NCBI GenBank assembly: GCA_900768685.1 | Contig: CAAGDX010000019.1 | Location: forward strand, 62,001 to 126,000 | DNA from: Bacteroidales bacterium | GTDB lineage: Bacteria; Bacteroidota; Bacteroidia; Bacteroidales; Muribaculaceae | Reading direction: 5' to 3' | Length of the DNA: 64,000 nt | Part shown: positions 16,291 through 24,766 of the stretch, piece by piece | Position numbering within the stretch: position 1 is the stretch's first letter | Layout: every line of letters begins with the position of its first letter | Program-made: the position numbers and the translations under genes | Notes under the pieces: model-generated | Told to the model about the DNA's origin: nothing | The model's input: the letters and a program-made list of their open reading frames with translations, nothing else | Databases searched by the model: none

Positions 16291-18693
16291 ATGATACGCA
16301 AACTGTCACTACTATTAGTTATTTTATTTCCATTCGTAGTCAAATCTCAGCAGATGACGGGAAGTTGGGAAGTTTTTAACGTATATAACTCCGTTGATAA
16401 TGTTCTTGAAACCCCGGAAAGATTGTACTACATTTCTTCCGGAAGTTTGTATTACTATGATGTAGCAAACGAAGAATCCGTCACTATGACAATCCAAAAC
16501 GGACTCAATGACACGGATATTTTGAACATCTACTATAATGCCGCACAGAAATATCTCCTTTTGGCATATTCCAGCGGTAATATAGATTTGATTTACGATA
16601 ATGGAGACATAGTGAATATGAGTGACATAAAAGATGCCGTAATGTCCACGGAAAAAACTATCAACAACGTTATTTTCTCCGGTGATAATATTTATGTTTC
16701 CACAAACTTCGGTATAGTGATTTTTGACGGCAAAAAGCATCATGTTATCCAGTCCGGTATTTATGGAACAAACATAGATTTCTTTACACAGGTAGGTGAT
16801 TACCTCGTGATAAAGAAAAGTGACGGTTACCTTTATTATATGTCTGCTTCAAGCAAAATAAATGTGCTGGATAATTTCAAACCATTATACACAGATGATG
16901 CTAAAACAAGCAAAGCTTCATATTCAGCATATAAGTCAGGTGTAGTGGTGAATGACAATACAATAATTGCATGCACAAGCTCGAGTACATCTAAAGTGCA
17001 AGTGAGAAAATTTACTTTTGATTTTGCAAAAGAAAAATGCTCATCTTCACTCTATACAAACACAAGTTATTCCACACACTATCCGCGAAATTGGAGTGGA
17101 GGATATTATGTGACAGACGGTACTAATTTGCTCCTCATTGATAAAGAAGGAAATAAAATCTCCGAAAGTGCTTTACAAACGGAAATAGCAGGACAAAAAA
17201 TAGCCTTTTATGAAAGTTCGGAAAAAGTTTGGGCATGCGATGCTAATGGTATTGCAAGGTATGACCTTTCCGGTGAAAGCCTTACCGTGCTTAATGATAA
17301 ATTCAAACCGGGTAACCTCTCTCTTTTCTCTATAGACTATTTAAGACCGGACTTTGAAGGAAATATTTATATGACAGTTCGTTGCACAATGAGATTATTT
17401 CCTCATGTTGATGGTTATAAATCAATAACAAAAGTAAATAGAATAAATATTGATGGTACTATAGAAGATATTACATCTTCAGATTTTACATACGCTTATG
17501 GTAATCTTCATCCAAAAACGGATTTAAGTTCAAATACATCTATTTGTCCTCATCCAAGTAAAAAAGGAGTTTATTACACCACAAATTTCTTTGAAGGTAT
17601 AATGAAATTTCAAGATAATCACCATTTGTATTCATATACTTCAAAAAATTCCGTAATACCTAATCCATGGGGTTATTATGCGGCAGATGCTACATTTGAC
17701 AGTAAAGGTAATATGTGGGTTATGGGTAATAATTCCATGACTATTATGTGTCTTCCGGCAGATAAGGTAGATAATGAAACCACTACAGTAGATGATTGGA
17801 AAGGTTTGGCAGTATTTTCAAGAAGCCATGATGGTATGATTATTGCTTGCAAAAAATCTAATTTTGTGTTAGTTATTTCAAGTATTGAGGATAATAGTCC
17901 AATTCATTTTTATAACACAAAAGGAACGGATTCTTTTGATGATGATGAATATAAAGCAGTAAGTACTTTTATAGACCAGGATGGCAAGCAATTCAGTATT
18001 TATCAGATGCACTATCTTTTTGAAGCCAGCGACGGTAAAGTATGGGTTGCTACAGATGACGGAGTTTTTGAAATTCCAAACGTGGAAGAAACTGCTAAAT
18101 CCGGTAAGGTAGTGAGAATAAAAGTTCCGAGAAATGATGGCACAAACCTTGCAGACTATCTTCTTTCAGGACAATACGTTTATTCTATTGACGAAGATAG
18201 TTCAGGCAGAAAGTGGATTACTACTCGCGACAGCGGTGTTTATCTTGTGAGCAGTGACGGTACGGAAATACTCCAAAACTTTACGAAAGATAATTCCGTA
18301 TTCACTACTAATAATATTCACTGCGTTACTTGCAGCAAGGTTTCAAATGCCGTGTATTTCGGTGCTGAGGGTATGCTTTACAAGTACAACGCCACTGCAG
18401 CTCCTGCAGCGGAAGATTATAGCGAAGTGATAGCTTATCCGAATCCTGTTCGCCCTGACTATTCCGGCTGGATTACTATTAAAGGTCTTATGGATAATTC
18501 ACTCGTAAAAATTGCAGATGCAGCAGGAAATGTTGTTTTCCAGACAACTTCTGAAGGTGGTATGGCAATATGGAACGGTTGCAACCTTTCCGGTGAAAGA
18601 GTTCGCACAGGAGTTTACTATGTGTTTGCATCACAGTCCGGTGAAGGAATTTCCACTTCTGCTGCCGTGACAAAAATCTTGGTAGTAAAATAG
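16291..18693 (+). CDS. porZ: Type IX secretion system protein PorZ (beta-propeller)
   Basis: 800 residues with a signal peptide (KLSLLLVILFPFVVKSQQ). The body has many propeller-type repeats ending with KVWVATDDGVFEI and KWITTRDSGVYLVSS. A C-terminal domain of about 85 residues (YPNPVRPDYSGWITIKGL to KILVVK) has the T9SS type A sorting pattern. This order, two propellers plus a sorting domain, is that of PorZ, which acts at the cell surface in the attachment complex that moves cargo onto A-LPS. Other T9SS cargo lies at 44909 and 59290. A two-component-regulator propeller protein is the alternative label for distant relatives. Confidence 0.85.
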   Translation: MIRKLSLLLVILFPFVVKSQQMTGSWEVFNVYNSVDNVLETPERLYYISSGSLYYYDVANEESVTMTIQNGLNDTDILNIYYNAAQKYLLLAYSSGNIDLIYDNGDIVNMSDIKDAVMSTEKTINNVIFSGDNIYVSTNFGIVIFDGKKHHVIQSGIYGTNIDFFTQVGDYLVIKKSDGYLYYMSASSKINVLDNFKPLYTDDAKTSKASYSAYKSGVVVNDNTIIACTSSSTSKVQVRKFTFDFAKEKCSSSLYTNTSYSTHYPRNWSGGYYVTDGTNLLLIDKEGNKISESALQTEIAGQKIAFYESSEKVWACDANGIARYDLSGESLTVLNDKFKPGNLSLFSIDYLRPDFEGNIYMTVRCTMRLFPHVDGYKSITKVNRINIDGTIEDITSSDFTYAYGNLHPKTDLSSNTSICPHPSKKGVYYTTNFFEGIMKFQDNHHLYSYTSKNSVIPNPWGYYAADATFDSKGNMWVMGNNSMTIMCLPADKVDNETTTVDDWKGLAVFSRSHDGMIIACKKSNFVLVISSIEDNSPIHFYNTKGTDSFDDDEYKAVSTFIDQDGKQFSIYQMHYLFEASDGKVWVATDDGVFEIPNVEETAKSGKVVRIKVPRNDGTNLADYLLSGQYVYSIDEDSSGRKWITTRDSGVYLVSSDGTEILQNFTKDNSVFTTNNIHCVTCSKVSNAVYFGAEGMLYKYNATAAPAAEDYSEVIAYPNPVRPDYSGWITIKGLMDNSLVKIADAAGNVVFQTTSEGGMAIWNGCNLSGERVRTGVYYVFASQSGEGISTSAAVTKILVVK

Positions 18694-18700
18694 GTTAATA

Positions 18701-19216
18701 ATGAATCTGAAATACGTTGACGATACAGATAAGTCTTACGGACTTGCAGGCGTAGCCGTAAGCATGTTTATATACGAAAGTGATGAATTTATTTCATCAC
18801 TTTCGCTTGATAGTGAAGACGAAATAAGTTTCGTACCGGAATTTTTCGTTGCAGCAAACACGGATTTTTCACCAAAAAGTGTTTGGGCTTATCGTCTGAA
18901 GCAATATGAAATGTTTATAGCTATGACGTGTGGAAACTATCTCTGCCGTCAGTTGGTGCTGAATAAAAAGTCTGTTGACCCTTTTGCAAAGGCGGAACTG
19001 CGAAAAATCATCGTTGAAGAAGGCAAAAATGCGTGCAGTCTCGGTGATGATGAAATAGACGGCATTTTCAATAAAGGCTATTCAAATATGCAGAAAGTTT
19101 TTTCTCACCCCGGTGTGCAGACCGTTGTTAAAAAATTTGCCGGAAAATTAGCTGAAATGCGTCAGCTTTCACATGATGATATAATTGCACTTTTGCACGC
19201 ATTGCAAAACTTGTAG
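18701..19216 (+). CDS. Unknown protein downstream of porZ
   Basis: 171 residues, not recognised. Soluble, no signal peptide; acidic N-terminal half with mixed alpha/beta character and a helical C-terminal half ending LSHDDIIALLHALQNL. It starts 7 nt after porZ, so it is almost certainly co-transcribed. The tight linkage suggests an accessory role, but the sequence does not show one. Confidence 0.7.
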   Translation: MNLKYVDDTDKSYGLAGVAVSMFIYESDEFISSLSLDSEDEISFVPEFFVAANTDFSPKSVWAYRLKQYEMFIAMTCGNYLCRQLVLNKKSVDPFAKAELRKIIVEEGKNACSLGDDEIDGIFNKGYSNMQKVFSHPGVQTVVKKFAGKLAEMRQLSHDDIIALLHALQNL

Positions 19217-19295
19217 CAAAGAATATTAGAAAATAAAGTGAATATTTCCATATTTGTTTTGGCTATGTTCATATTATTTATGTATTTTGTAATAA

Positions 19296-20294
19296 ATGGA
19301 AAAAACACAAAATAAACTTGACTGGTTAGGTATAGCAAGAGGTATAACTATTATTCTTGTTTTAACTCATCATACACAATTAGTGGATAAAAACACCGGT
19401 GAATGTTTTGAATTTTGTACCACTATAGGTGGTTTATGTGTTCCATTTAGAATGGCACTGTTTATTTTTATATCCGGTGGACTCTTGTATCTTAGCCGAA
19501 TCAGCAAAAATTGGAGTGTAAAGGATTTATATATAGATAAAGTAAAGCGTCTTTTAGTTCCGTTTGTTTTTTTCGTGACGGTTTATTTTGGAATGAAGCT
19601 GCTTTTCAGTGGTTTCGTGAAGACACAATCTGATTTTACAATAAGGTTTTATCTGGAATCTTTTGTTTATTACAAGGAGCATCCGTCTTTTACATTATGG
19701 TTTTTAGCAACGCTTTCCACTTTTATGCTCATGTATCCGTTGTTCCGTTATTTATGTCGGAAAGTAACATATATGTGCGGATTTTTAGTGTTTTGCATTG
19801 CTTTTTATTTTGTAGATTTGTTTGAGTACGTTCCAAACGTATTTAATTTGGCAAAGATAAATTTGTACCTTGTATTCTTTTTTTCCGGTATCTTCTTTTT
19901 CCGCTATAATCTTTATAAATATCTGGATTCATACGTTGCACTAATTGCTTCAACAGCAGTTTATGTTTTATTTTATTATTACTTGGGAGAGAATATTATA
20001 GCATCTTTTTCAGGCATTTTTATGATGTGTTCATTGTCACAAATATTGGCGAGATACGTGCCGAATTTGTTTTCGTCTTTCCGAGACAATATTTATCAGA
20101 TTTACTTGATGTCTATGATATTCCAAGGTTTTGTGGAACTCGTACTGTGGAAGAAATTGTTTTATAACGAAGATTTGGTGCTATTCTTTTATGTGCTGAA
20201 TATTCTTTCGGGCATAATTTTCCCGATGCTAGTTGTTAAAGTGGTGGAAAAATGTCCTGTAAAGATTGTCAGAATGTGTTTCGGACTGAAATAA
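19296..20294 (+). CDS. Membrane acyltransferase family 3 (OafA/fucose O-acetylase-like)
   Basis: 332 residues with about ten hydrophobic helices. The N-terminus KLDWLGIARGITIILVLTHH has the conserved His pair of acyltransferase-3 proteins, and helix 2 (FRMALFIFISGGLLY) has the usual Arg. The family transfers acetyl or other acyl groups to surface polysaccharides or lipids from the inner membrane. Gene context does not identify the acceptor. Base composition is more AT-rich than porZ. Confidence 0.85.
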   Translation: MEKTQNKLDWLGIARGITIILVLTHHTQLVDKNTGECFEFCTTIGGLCVPFRMALFIFISGGLLYLSRISKNWSVKDLYIDKVKRLLVPFVFFVTVYFGMKLLFSGFVKTQSDFTIRFYLESFVYYKEHPSFTLWFLATLSTFMLMYPLFRYLCRKVTYMCGFLVFCIAFYFVDLFEYVPNVFNLAKINLYLVFFFSGIFFFRYNLYKYLDSYVALIASTAVYVLFYYYLGENIIASFSGIFMMCSLSQILARYVPNLFSSFRDNIYQIYLMSMIFQGFVELVLWKKLFYNEDLVLFFYVLNILSGIIFPMLVVKVVEKCPVKIVRMCFGLK

Positions 20295-20437
20295 TCACGC
20301 ATTTTTCTTATAACTTTTTATAGCCCAAAAGCATACTATAGCAGCATAGATGCAGAGTGCCGTGAAGTCGTGCATCAGGTGCAGGAGTGTGCTGAGTTTA
20401 GAGCCAACCAGGAGAAAAATAAATTTTTGAGCAATAA
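20295..20437 (-). pseudogene. Possible C-terminal remnant of a membrane protein
   Basis: In one minus frame about 46 codons without a stop read as a hydrophobic segment (HDFTALCIYAAIVCFWAIKSY) ending in KKNA and TGA at 20297. No start codon or upstream continuation exists, because the tRNA terminator lies directly before it. It looks like the tail of a lost inner-membrane protein, but it could be chance. Confidence 0.25.
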
Positions 20438-20470
20438 AAAAACCGAAATGTTTTTTGAAACATTTCGGCT
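20434..20470 (-). terminator. Intrinsic terminator of the tRNA-Lys gene
   Basis: The stem CCGAAATGTTT/AAACATTTCGG (about 20443-20468) is followed on the minus strand by seven Ts. It lies directly downstream of the tRNA. Confidence 0.85.
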
Positions 20471-20477
20471 TGCTTTG

Positions 20478-20550
20478 TGACCCCGGAGGGGCTCGAACCC
20501 TCGACCCATTGATTAAGAGTCAATTGCTCTACCAGCTGAGCTACGGAGTC
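20478..20550 (-). tRNA. tRNA-Lys (anticodon CTT)
   Basis: Complete cloverleaf on the minus strand. The acceptor stem is GACTCCG/CGGGGTC with discriminator A, the D arm GCTC-AGCTGGTA-GAGC, the anticodon stem ATTGA/TCAAT with loop CTCTTAA (anticodon CTT, reading AAG), and the T arm GAGGG-TTCGAGC-CCCTC. CCA is not encoded. Confidence 0.95.
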
Positions 20551-20571
20551 GCTTTTCCGCTTTTTGCGGTG

Positions 20572-20601
20572 CAAAGTTAATGTTTTATTTTTATATAGCA
20601 A
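20572..20601 (-). promoter_or_regulatory. Promoter of the tRNA-Lys gene
   Basis: TTG (20601-20599) and TAACTTTG (20579-20572) are separated by 19 nt on the minus strand, a near-ideal Bacteroidetes promoter 22 nt before the mature tRNA. Confidence 0.8.
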
Positions 20602-20650
20602 AAACTTTTCTTTATTTTTTGCATTTTCCCACAAAATTAGAGCCTAAAGG

Positions 20651-20704
20651 ATGCTATGGTAGCTATCTTAGCTATAATAGCTATCTTAGCTAAATTAGCT
20701 ATTT
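20651..20704. repeat. 9-bp tandem array (TAGCTATCT type)
   Basis: Six consecutive 9-bp units: ATGCTATGG, TAGCTATCT, TAGCTATAA, TAGCTATCT, TAGCTAAAT and TAGCTATTT. It lies between the tRNA promoter and the stop codon of the last pilus gene. The period matches the arrays at 52960, 58184 and 61786 although the consensus differs. Confidence 0.75.
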
Positions 20705-20720
20705 AGCAATAGCTTTCCCT

Positions 20721-22856
20721 CTAATTCACTCTCACATATCTCACGGGACGCACCATAAGTCCTGTGGGGCGACCGGCTCTGTTTGCGAGACTGCCTCCTG
20801 AACTGTTTATTAATAAGGCGTAGAGAGTACGTTTTGAACTTGCTATTCCGATAGTGCTGCTTTGCAAATATGCGTCCGAACCCCATACTTCCTTTTTTTC
20901 TTTGTCTTTGTTATCATCAATGTATGAGGTACCGGGAATCAATATATAGTTACTATTGTTTTTGCTTGTAAGTCTATACCAAGTGTGGCTGTCTATCGTT
21001 TCAGAAGTTACGGTGGTGTTTGCTATGAGTAGTTCAAAGTCTCTTGCTGTGGGAATGTTCCATCCGTCGGGCCAATTCAGCTGAGCTATATCGTCTTCCG
21101 GTTTAAGGTCTCTGGTGTCTTTGTCTGTGTCTGCCGTGTTATCGTAGGCGTATTTTGCTGCTATGGCACTGTTTTTGTATTCGTTAGTATCAAAATATTC
21201 CGGTTCTTCCGTAGCGCCCCAGCTAAGACGCATACCCTGGCTTTTGAGGCATTTTGCGATAAATGCATCTTCATTGATAGGTGCACCGTTGTATGTCCTG
21301 AGGAATGTTTTTGCCTCCACACCATAGTTAAAAGGACTCCAGAGCAACTTATATGTTACTGTTTCCCCGCCTTCCGTCACTGTTTTTGTGATGCCGAGAT
21401 CCACAGCGAGGTCATTTATATTTCTCACTATAATATCTTTTTTATTTACGTCTGTATAGGTGTATTGTTCTTTCAGTACCGGACGGATGTTGAAACCGGA
21501 ATAGCGGTTGGAGGAAATTGTTCTCATTGAGGGGTTGTTGTGCAAAACGGCGCAGTAAGCGTATGTGTTGAGACTGGAAGACATATAGTATAGATAGTCC
21601 GTATATACCACATCTCCGTTGTTGGCATAGCCGTTTGAGAGCATAGTGATTTCTTTGCCGTTAATCTTGCTTCTAAACGTCACCTTGTTTACGTTCTTTC
21701 CTATTTCGTCGCAATACACTGTTTCCGTGCTCACAATCTCCGTATTGTCTATAAATTCCTGAATATCACCTTTATTTGGCAGTGTCCAGTGTCCTCCCCA
21801 GTATTGTCTGGCAGGGTCATAGACAGTTTCCGCTATGTCTGTCGGGAGAATGGAAGTGGAAGTGCTCTGGTATGGGTCATTGATATATGTATCATAGTTG
21901 TAAGTATCTTTGGGGTACAGTTCTCCCCATGCAAGACGTTTGCCGAGAACATTGCCGAGGGCGGCGATAGCGGCTTCGTCCATATATGACGATGTTTCCG
22001 TGCCCAGGTTGATTGGGCTCCAACGTATTCCGGAGGGCAAGCCCAAATCCACGGCACATCGCTCGTCCATACGGTAAGTATAAACTATTGCGTGGCGACC
22101 GTTTTCAATTATTACGTCATCGCAGTGGTATGATAGTTCTTTGATACCTGTAAGGTAGTTTCCTATGGAATATGTTCCGCTGACAGACATCGTCTGCGGT
22201 GTGGTAGCATCAAGGATATAGCGGTAATGCTCCACGTTGTTTTCATCCACCGTTTTAGTGTATTGGAATTTTGTGTCCCAATTGTTTGAGTGTTCTTGGG
22301 TGTATGAGTTAAAGATGTCTATTTTGGCATATTTGTGAATGAATTTCAGCACAGTCACGGCGTTTGTTTGCGGTTCTGTTGCTTCTGTAAACATCCAGTC
22401 CGTAGCCTCCAGCGTGCTTTGGTTTTCCGCGGGTGGTGTGAGAAGAGCGAGGATGTCGTCTGTGCTTGTGCAGGAGTTAAAATCTTCAGAGTAGGGGTAA
22501 TAAGCCACGTACTTGTAGCCGAGTTTGTGCACCACTTCTTTTATGTCTGAGTTCAGGTTCCAAGCCTTGCCGTCCGGAGTGGTGAGTTTTATGTTTTTGG
22601 CGTTATTGCCGTCGATGAGCGTCACAAAGTTGTTGCTGCCGTCAAGAATGAAAAGTCCGAAGGAGTCGCCGGATTTGAAATCGCGAGTAATATCGTTGTC
22701 GTAAACGTCAAGCACTTGTCCACGGGACTGCGGTGCATCAATCACCACGGCTTCAAATTTCATTGGCGTGCCATTGTCCTCGGCAAGCGGTGAATTGAGG
22801 TCATCGCGGCATGCCGTGAGTACAAGAATGAATAATATATATATCAATTTCTTCAT
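20721..22856 (-). CDS. Type V pilus-associated fimbrillin/FISUMP-like lipoprotein (tandem domains)
   Basis: 711 residues. The lipobox is LTAC with Cys16 as lipidation site. An N-terminal fimbrillin-like domain (SFGLFILDGSN, YVAYYPYSEDF, FIHKYAKIDIF) is followed by two FISUMP-type domains. Each has a VDLGL entry strand, an (L)(A/S)WGE/WGA motif, a WTLP or WNIP segment, and an RPV end (NIRPVLK; MVRPVRYVRVN). It is the last gene of the pilus operon and overlaps the previous gene by 4 bp. By position and architecture it is probably a tip or accessory adhesin of the surface fibre; the ligand is unknown. Confidence 0.75.
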   Translation of the reverse strand: MKKLIYILFILVLTACRDDLNSPLAEDNGTPMKFEAVVIDAPQSRGQVLDVYDNDITRDFKSGDSFGLFILDGSNNFVTLIDGNNAKNIKLTTPDGKAWNLNSDIKEVVHKLGYKYVAYYPYSEDFNSCTSTDDILALLTPPAENQSTLEATDWMFTEATEPQTNAVTVLKFIHKYAKIDIFNSYTQEHSNNWDTKFQYTKTVDENNVEHYRYILDATTPQTMSVSGTYSIGNYLTGIKELSYHCDDVIIENGRHAIVYTYRMDERCAVDLGLPSGIRWSPINLGTETSSYMDEAAIAALGNVLGKRLAWGELYPKDTYNYDTYINDPYQSTSTSILPTDIAETVYDPARQYWGGHWTLPNKGDIQEFIDNTEIVSTETVYCDEIGKNVNKVTFRSKINGKEITMLSNGYANNGDVVYTDYLYYMSSSLNTYAYCAVLHNNPSMRTISSNRYSGFNIRPVLKEQYTYTDVNKKDIIVRNINDLAVDLGITKTVTEGGETVTYKLLWSPFNYGVEAKTFLRTYNGAPINEDAFIAKCLKSQGMRLSWGATEEPEYFDTNEYKNSAIAAKYAYDNTADTDKDTRDLKPEDDIAQLNWPDGWNIPTARDFELLIANTTVTSETIDSHTWYRLTSKNNSNYILIPGTSYIDDNKDKEKKEVWGSDAYLQSSTIGIASSKRTLYALLINSSGGSLANRAGRPTGLMVRPVRYVRVN

Positions 22857-24763
22857 GGCTGTTCTACGTATATTCGGATGCTGCTTTGGCTCTCCGTGTT
22901 TGTGTTCCAGTTTTTACCTCCATACACCGGTCTGATGAGCATACCCGTGTAGCGGTGTCCGTTTTGTGTAAGTCCCGTCAAATTTATGGTGTTACCGTCT
23001 TTGTCCACGTATGATGAGTATTTTGTGACGGGTGTAACATTTGTGATTTTGCCGGTGTTTTCGTCAAGGGTTTTAACTGTTTCAAATTCCATGTAGCTGG
23101 AGCAGTCTTTTTGGCTGTGTGAAGCGGAAGATGCAAAATAATACATTCCGCCGTAGTCGGAACTGTACGTTTCCGTGTTTTTTACTCCTTCGTGGTTACG
23201 CGAGTTGCAGCAGAGCATATCAATACTCCAGTCGCTCCACGTTCCGCCGGGGAAATATATCACTTCGCCGTTTATCTTGCTTGTGAACTTGAATATGGTG
23301 ACAAGGTAGCGATACGGTCTTACTTCCGCAGTACCGAAAAATTCGGAGTTATCATAGTGGAGGTTGAGATAAGCACCTGTTTCAGGGTCTGTTGCACCTA
23401 TCCACGGAGCATAGCGGATATTGTCTTCGTAGTACCAATCCACTATTTCCACGTTGCTGTTTCGCACCAATTCATCAACCTCATTTTCGTTTGGTATTCG
23501 CCATTCGCCTTTCCAGAGTTTGTTTCTCACCACGTCGTATTCCGTTCCGGCGATGTTACCGTCGATAGCGGCGTATGAGTATTGTCTATCTACGTATGTC
23601 TCAGGGTAATATCCTTTTTCCGAACCGGAAATAAGCGATGTGACGGATGTTATTACTCCGCTACTGTTTGTGATGTATGAATCACCGGTTTTGCTTATTC
23701 TGCCTGTTTCTTCGTTAAACATCACTGCAGGCTGCTCGTATTTTGTTTCCAGTTCACCCCAGGAATAATAGTCGCCGCGGTCAAAGCAGGAGTGAAGTTC
23801 ACTGTTCATAAGGTCTTCTTTCAGATTGCCGTCTGCGTCATACCATTTTCCGCCTCTTGCAGTTAAGTCTGATGCCGTTTCCGCACCTAAGTTATGGTTT
23901 GCCCAAATGCACCCTGATGGCAGTCCCATATCCACGCCTGCGGTTTTGTAAGACACTGCTGGCTGTGAAAAAATGGAAATGTAAATGAGTCCGTTTTCTT
24001 TCAGATTCACGTTTGTCTGCCAGTAAGATATGTTTGTTATTTCGCCTTCGTTTTCAATCTCTTGTTTTGAGGTTGCCGTGCCATACACTTCCACGTTTTC
24101 TCCGGGAATATAGATATAATTGTATGTTTCGGAATCATCTGCTTTGTACATTAGTGTGTTTTTAACGGGGTGTTCCACCGTCAGCATATCGGAAGCTTCT
24201 CCGTTGTAGTAAATCTTCATAAGGCTCATAGCGTGAGTAAATTCCAGCCTGAGTGTTGTGCCTGTTATTGTGTGATTTCTGCTCACCAGGAGGTCTGCTG
24301 CGTTGTATTTTGCTTGTGTGGATTGGTCCGTGTATAGACTTGAAAAATCCGCTATGTGTTTGGCGATTACGTCGTCTATAGATGTGTAATTATTGTATTT
24401 GCTGTCGTAAGGCGCGTATGCGTAGTATTTGTAGTTTTCGTTGTAATACACATCGGAAGAAATTACGTTTCCGGCATTATCTACACGGTACGCAAGACCT
24501 GTTTTTTGCAACACAAATTTGTAGTTGTTGTTAATTATCGTGCCGTTTTGGTCCACCACTATCAGTCCGAAGTCATCGCCGGGGGCAAAAGAAGTGATGA
24601 CACCGTTGTTTATGGAAGCTCTGGAAGATACATCGTTTACGTTGCGATTGTATGCAACCACATCAACCATGATTTCAAGTGCCGTGTCCTGCTCTTTCAT
24701 TATGTTTTCCGAGGAGCAGGATGCCAGGAGCAATAATATTATGAGTGGTATAAACTTTTTCAT
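22853..24763 (-). CDS. Type V pilus-associated fimbrillin/FISUMP-like lipoprotein
   Basis: 636 residues with lipobox LASC (Cys16). The N-terminal half resembles Mfa-like/fimbrillin proteins (DDFGLIVVDQNG, YYAYAPYDSKY, LEFTHAMSLMKIYY). The C-terminal half is one FISUMP-type domain: VDMGLPSGCIWANHNLGAE, YYSWGELETKY, EWRIPNENEVDELV, FTSKINGEVIYFPGG and MLIRPVYGG. It starts 3 nt after the previous gene and overlaps the next by 4 bp. Probably a minor subunit exported as a lipoprotein and assembled at the tip. Confidence 0.75.
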   Translation of the reverse strand: MKKFIPLIILLLLASCSSENIMKEQDTALEIMVDVVAYNRNVNDVSSRASINNGVITSFAPGDDFGLIVVDQNGTIINNNYKFVLQKTGLAYRVDNAGNVISSDVYYNENYKYYAYAPYDSKYNNYTSIDDVIAKHIADFSSLYTDQSTQAKYNAADLLVSRNHTITGTTLRLEFTHAMSLMKIYYNGEASDMLTVEHPVKNTLMYKADDSETYNYIYIPGENVEVYGTATSKQEIENEGEITNISYWQTNVNLKENGLIYISIFSQPAVSYKTAGVDMGLPSGCIWANHNLGAETASDLTARGGKWYDADGNLKEDLMNSELHSCFDRGDYYSWGELETKYEQPAVMFNEETGRISKTGDSYITNSSGVITSVTSLISGSEKGYYPETYVDRQYSYAAIDGNIAGTEYDVVRNKLWKGEWRIPNENEVDELVRNSNVEIVDWYYEDNIRYAPWIGATDPETGAYLNLHYDNSEFFGTAEVRPYRYLVTIFKFTSKINGEVIYFPGGTWSDWSIDMLCCNSRNHEGVKNTETYSSDYGGMYYFASSASHSQKDCSSYMEFETVKTLDENTGKITNVTPVTKYSSYVDKDGNTINLTGLTQNGHRYTGMLIRPVYGGKNWNTNTESQSSIRIYVEQP

Positions 24764-24766
24764 TAG

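Noticed and set aside
20398..20634. 78-codon minus-strand ORF
   Set aside because: It runs through the tRNA-Lys gene and its terminator.
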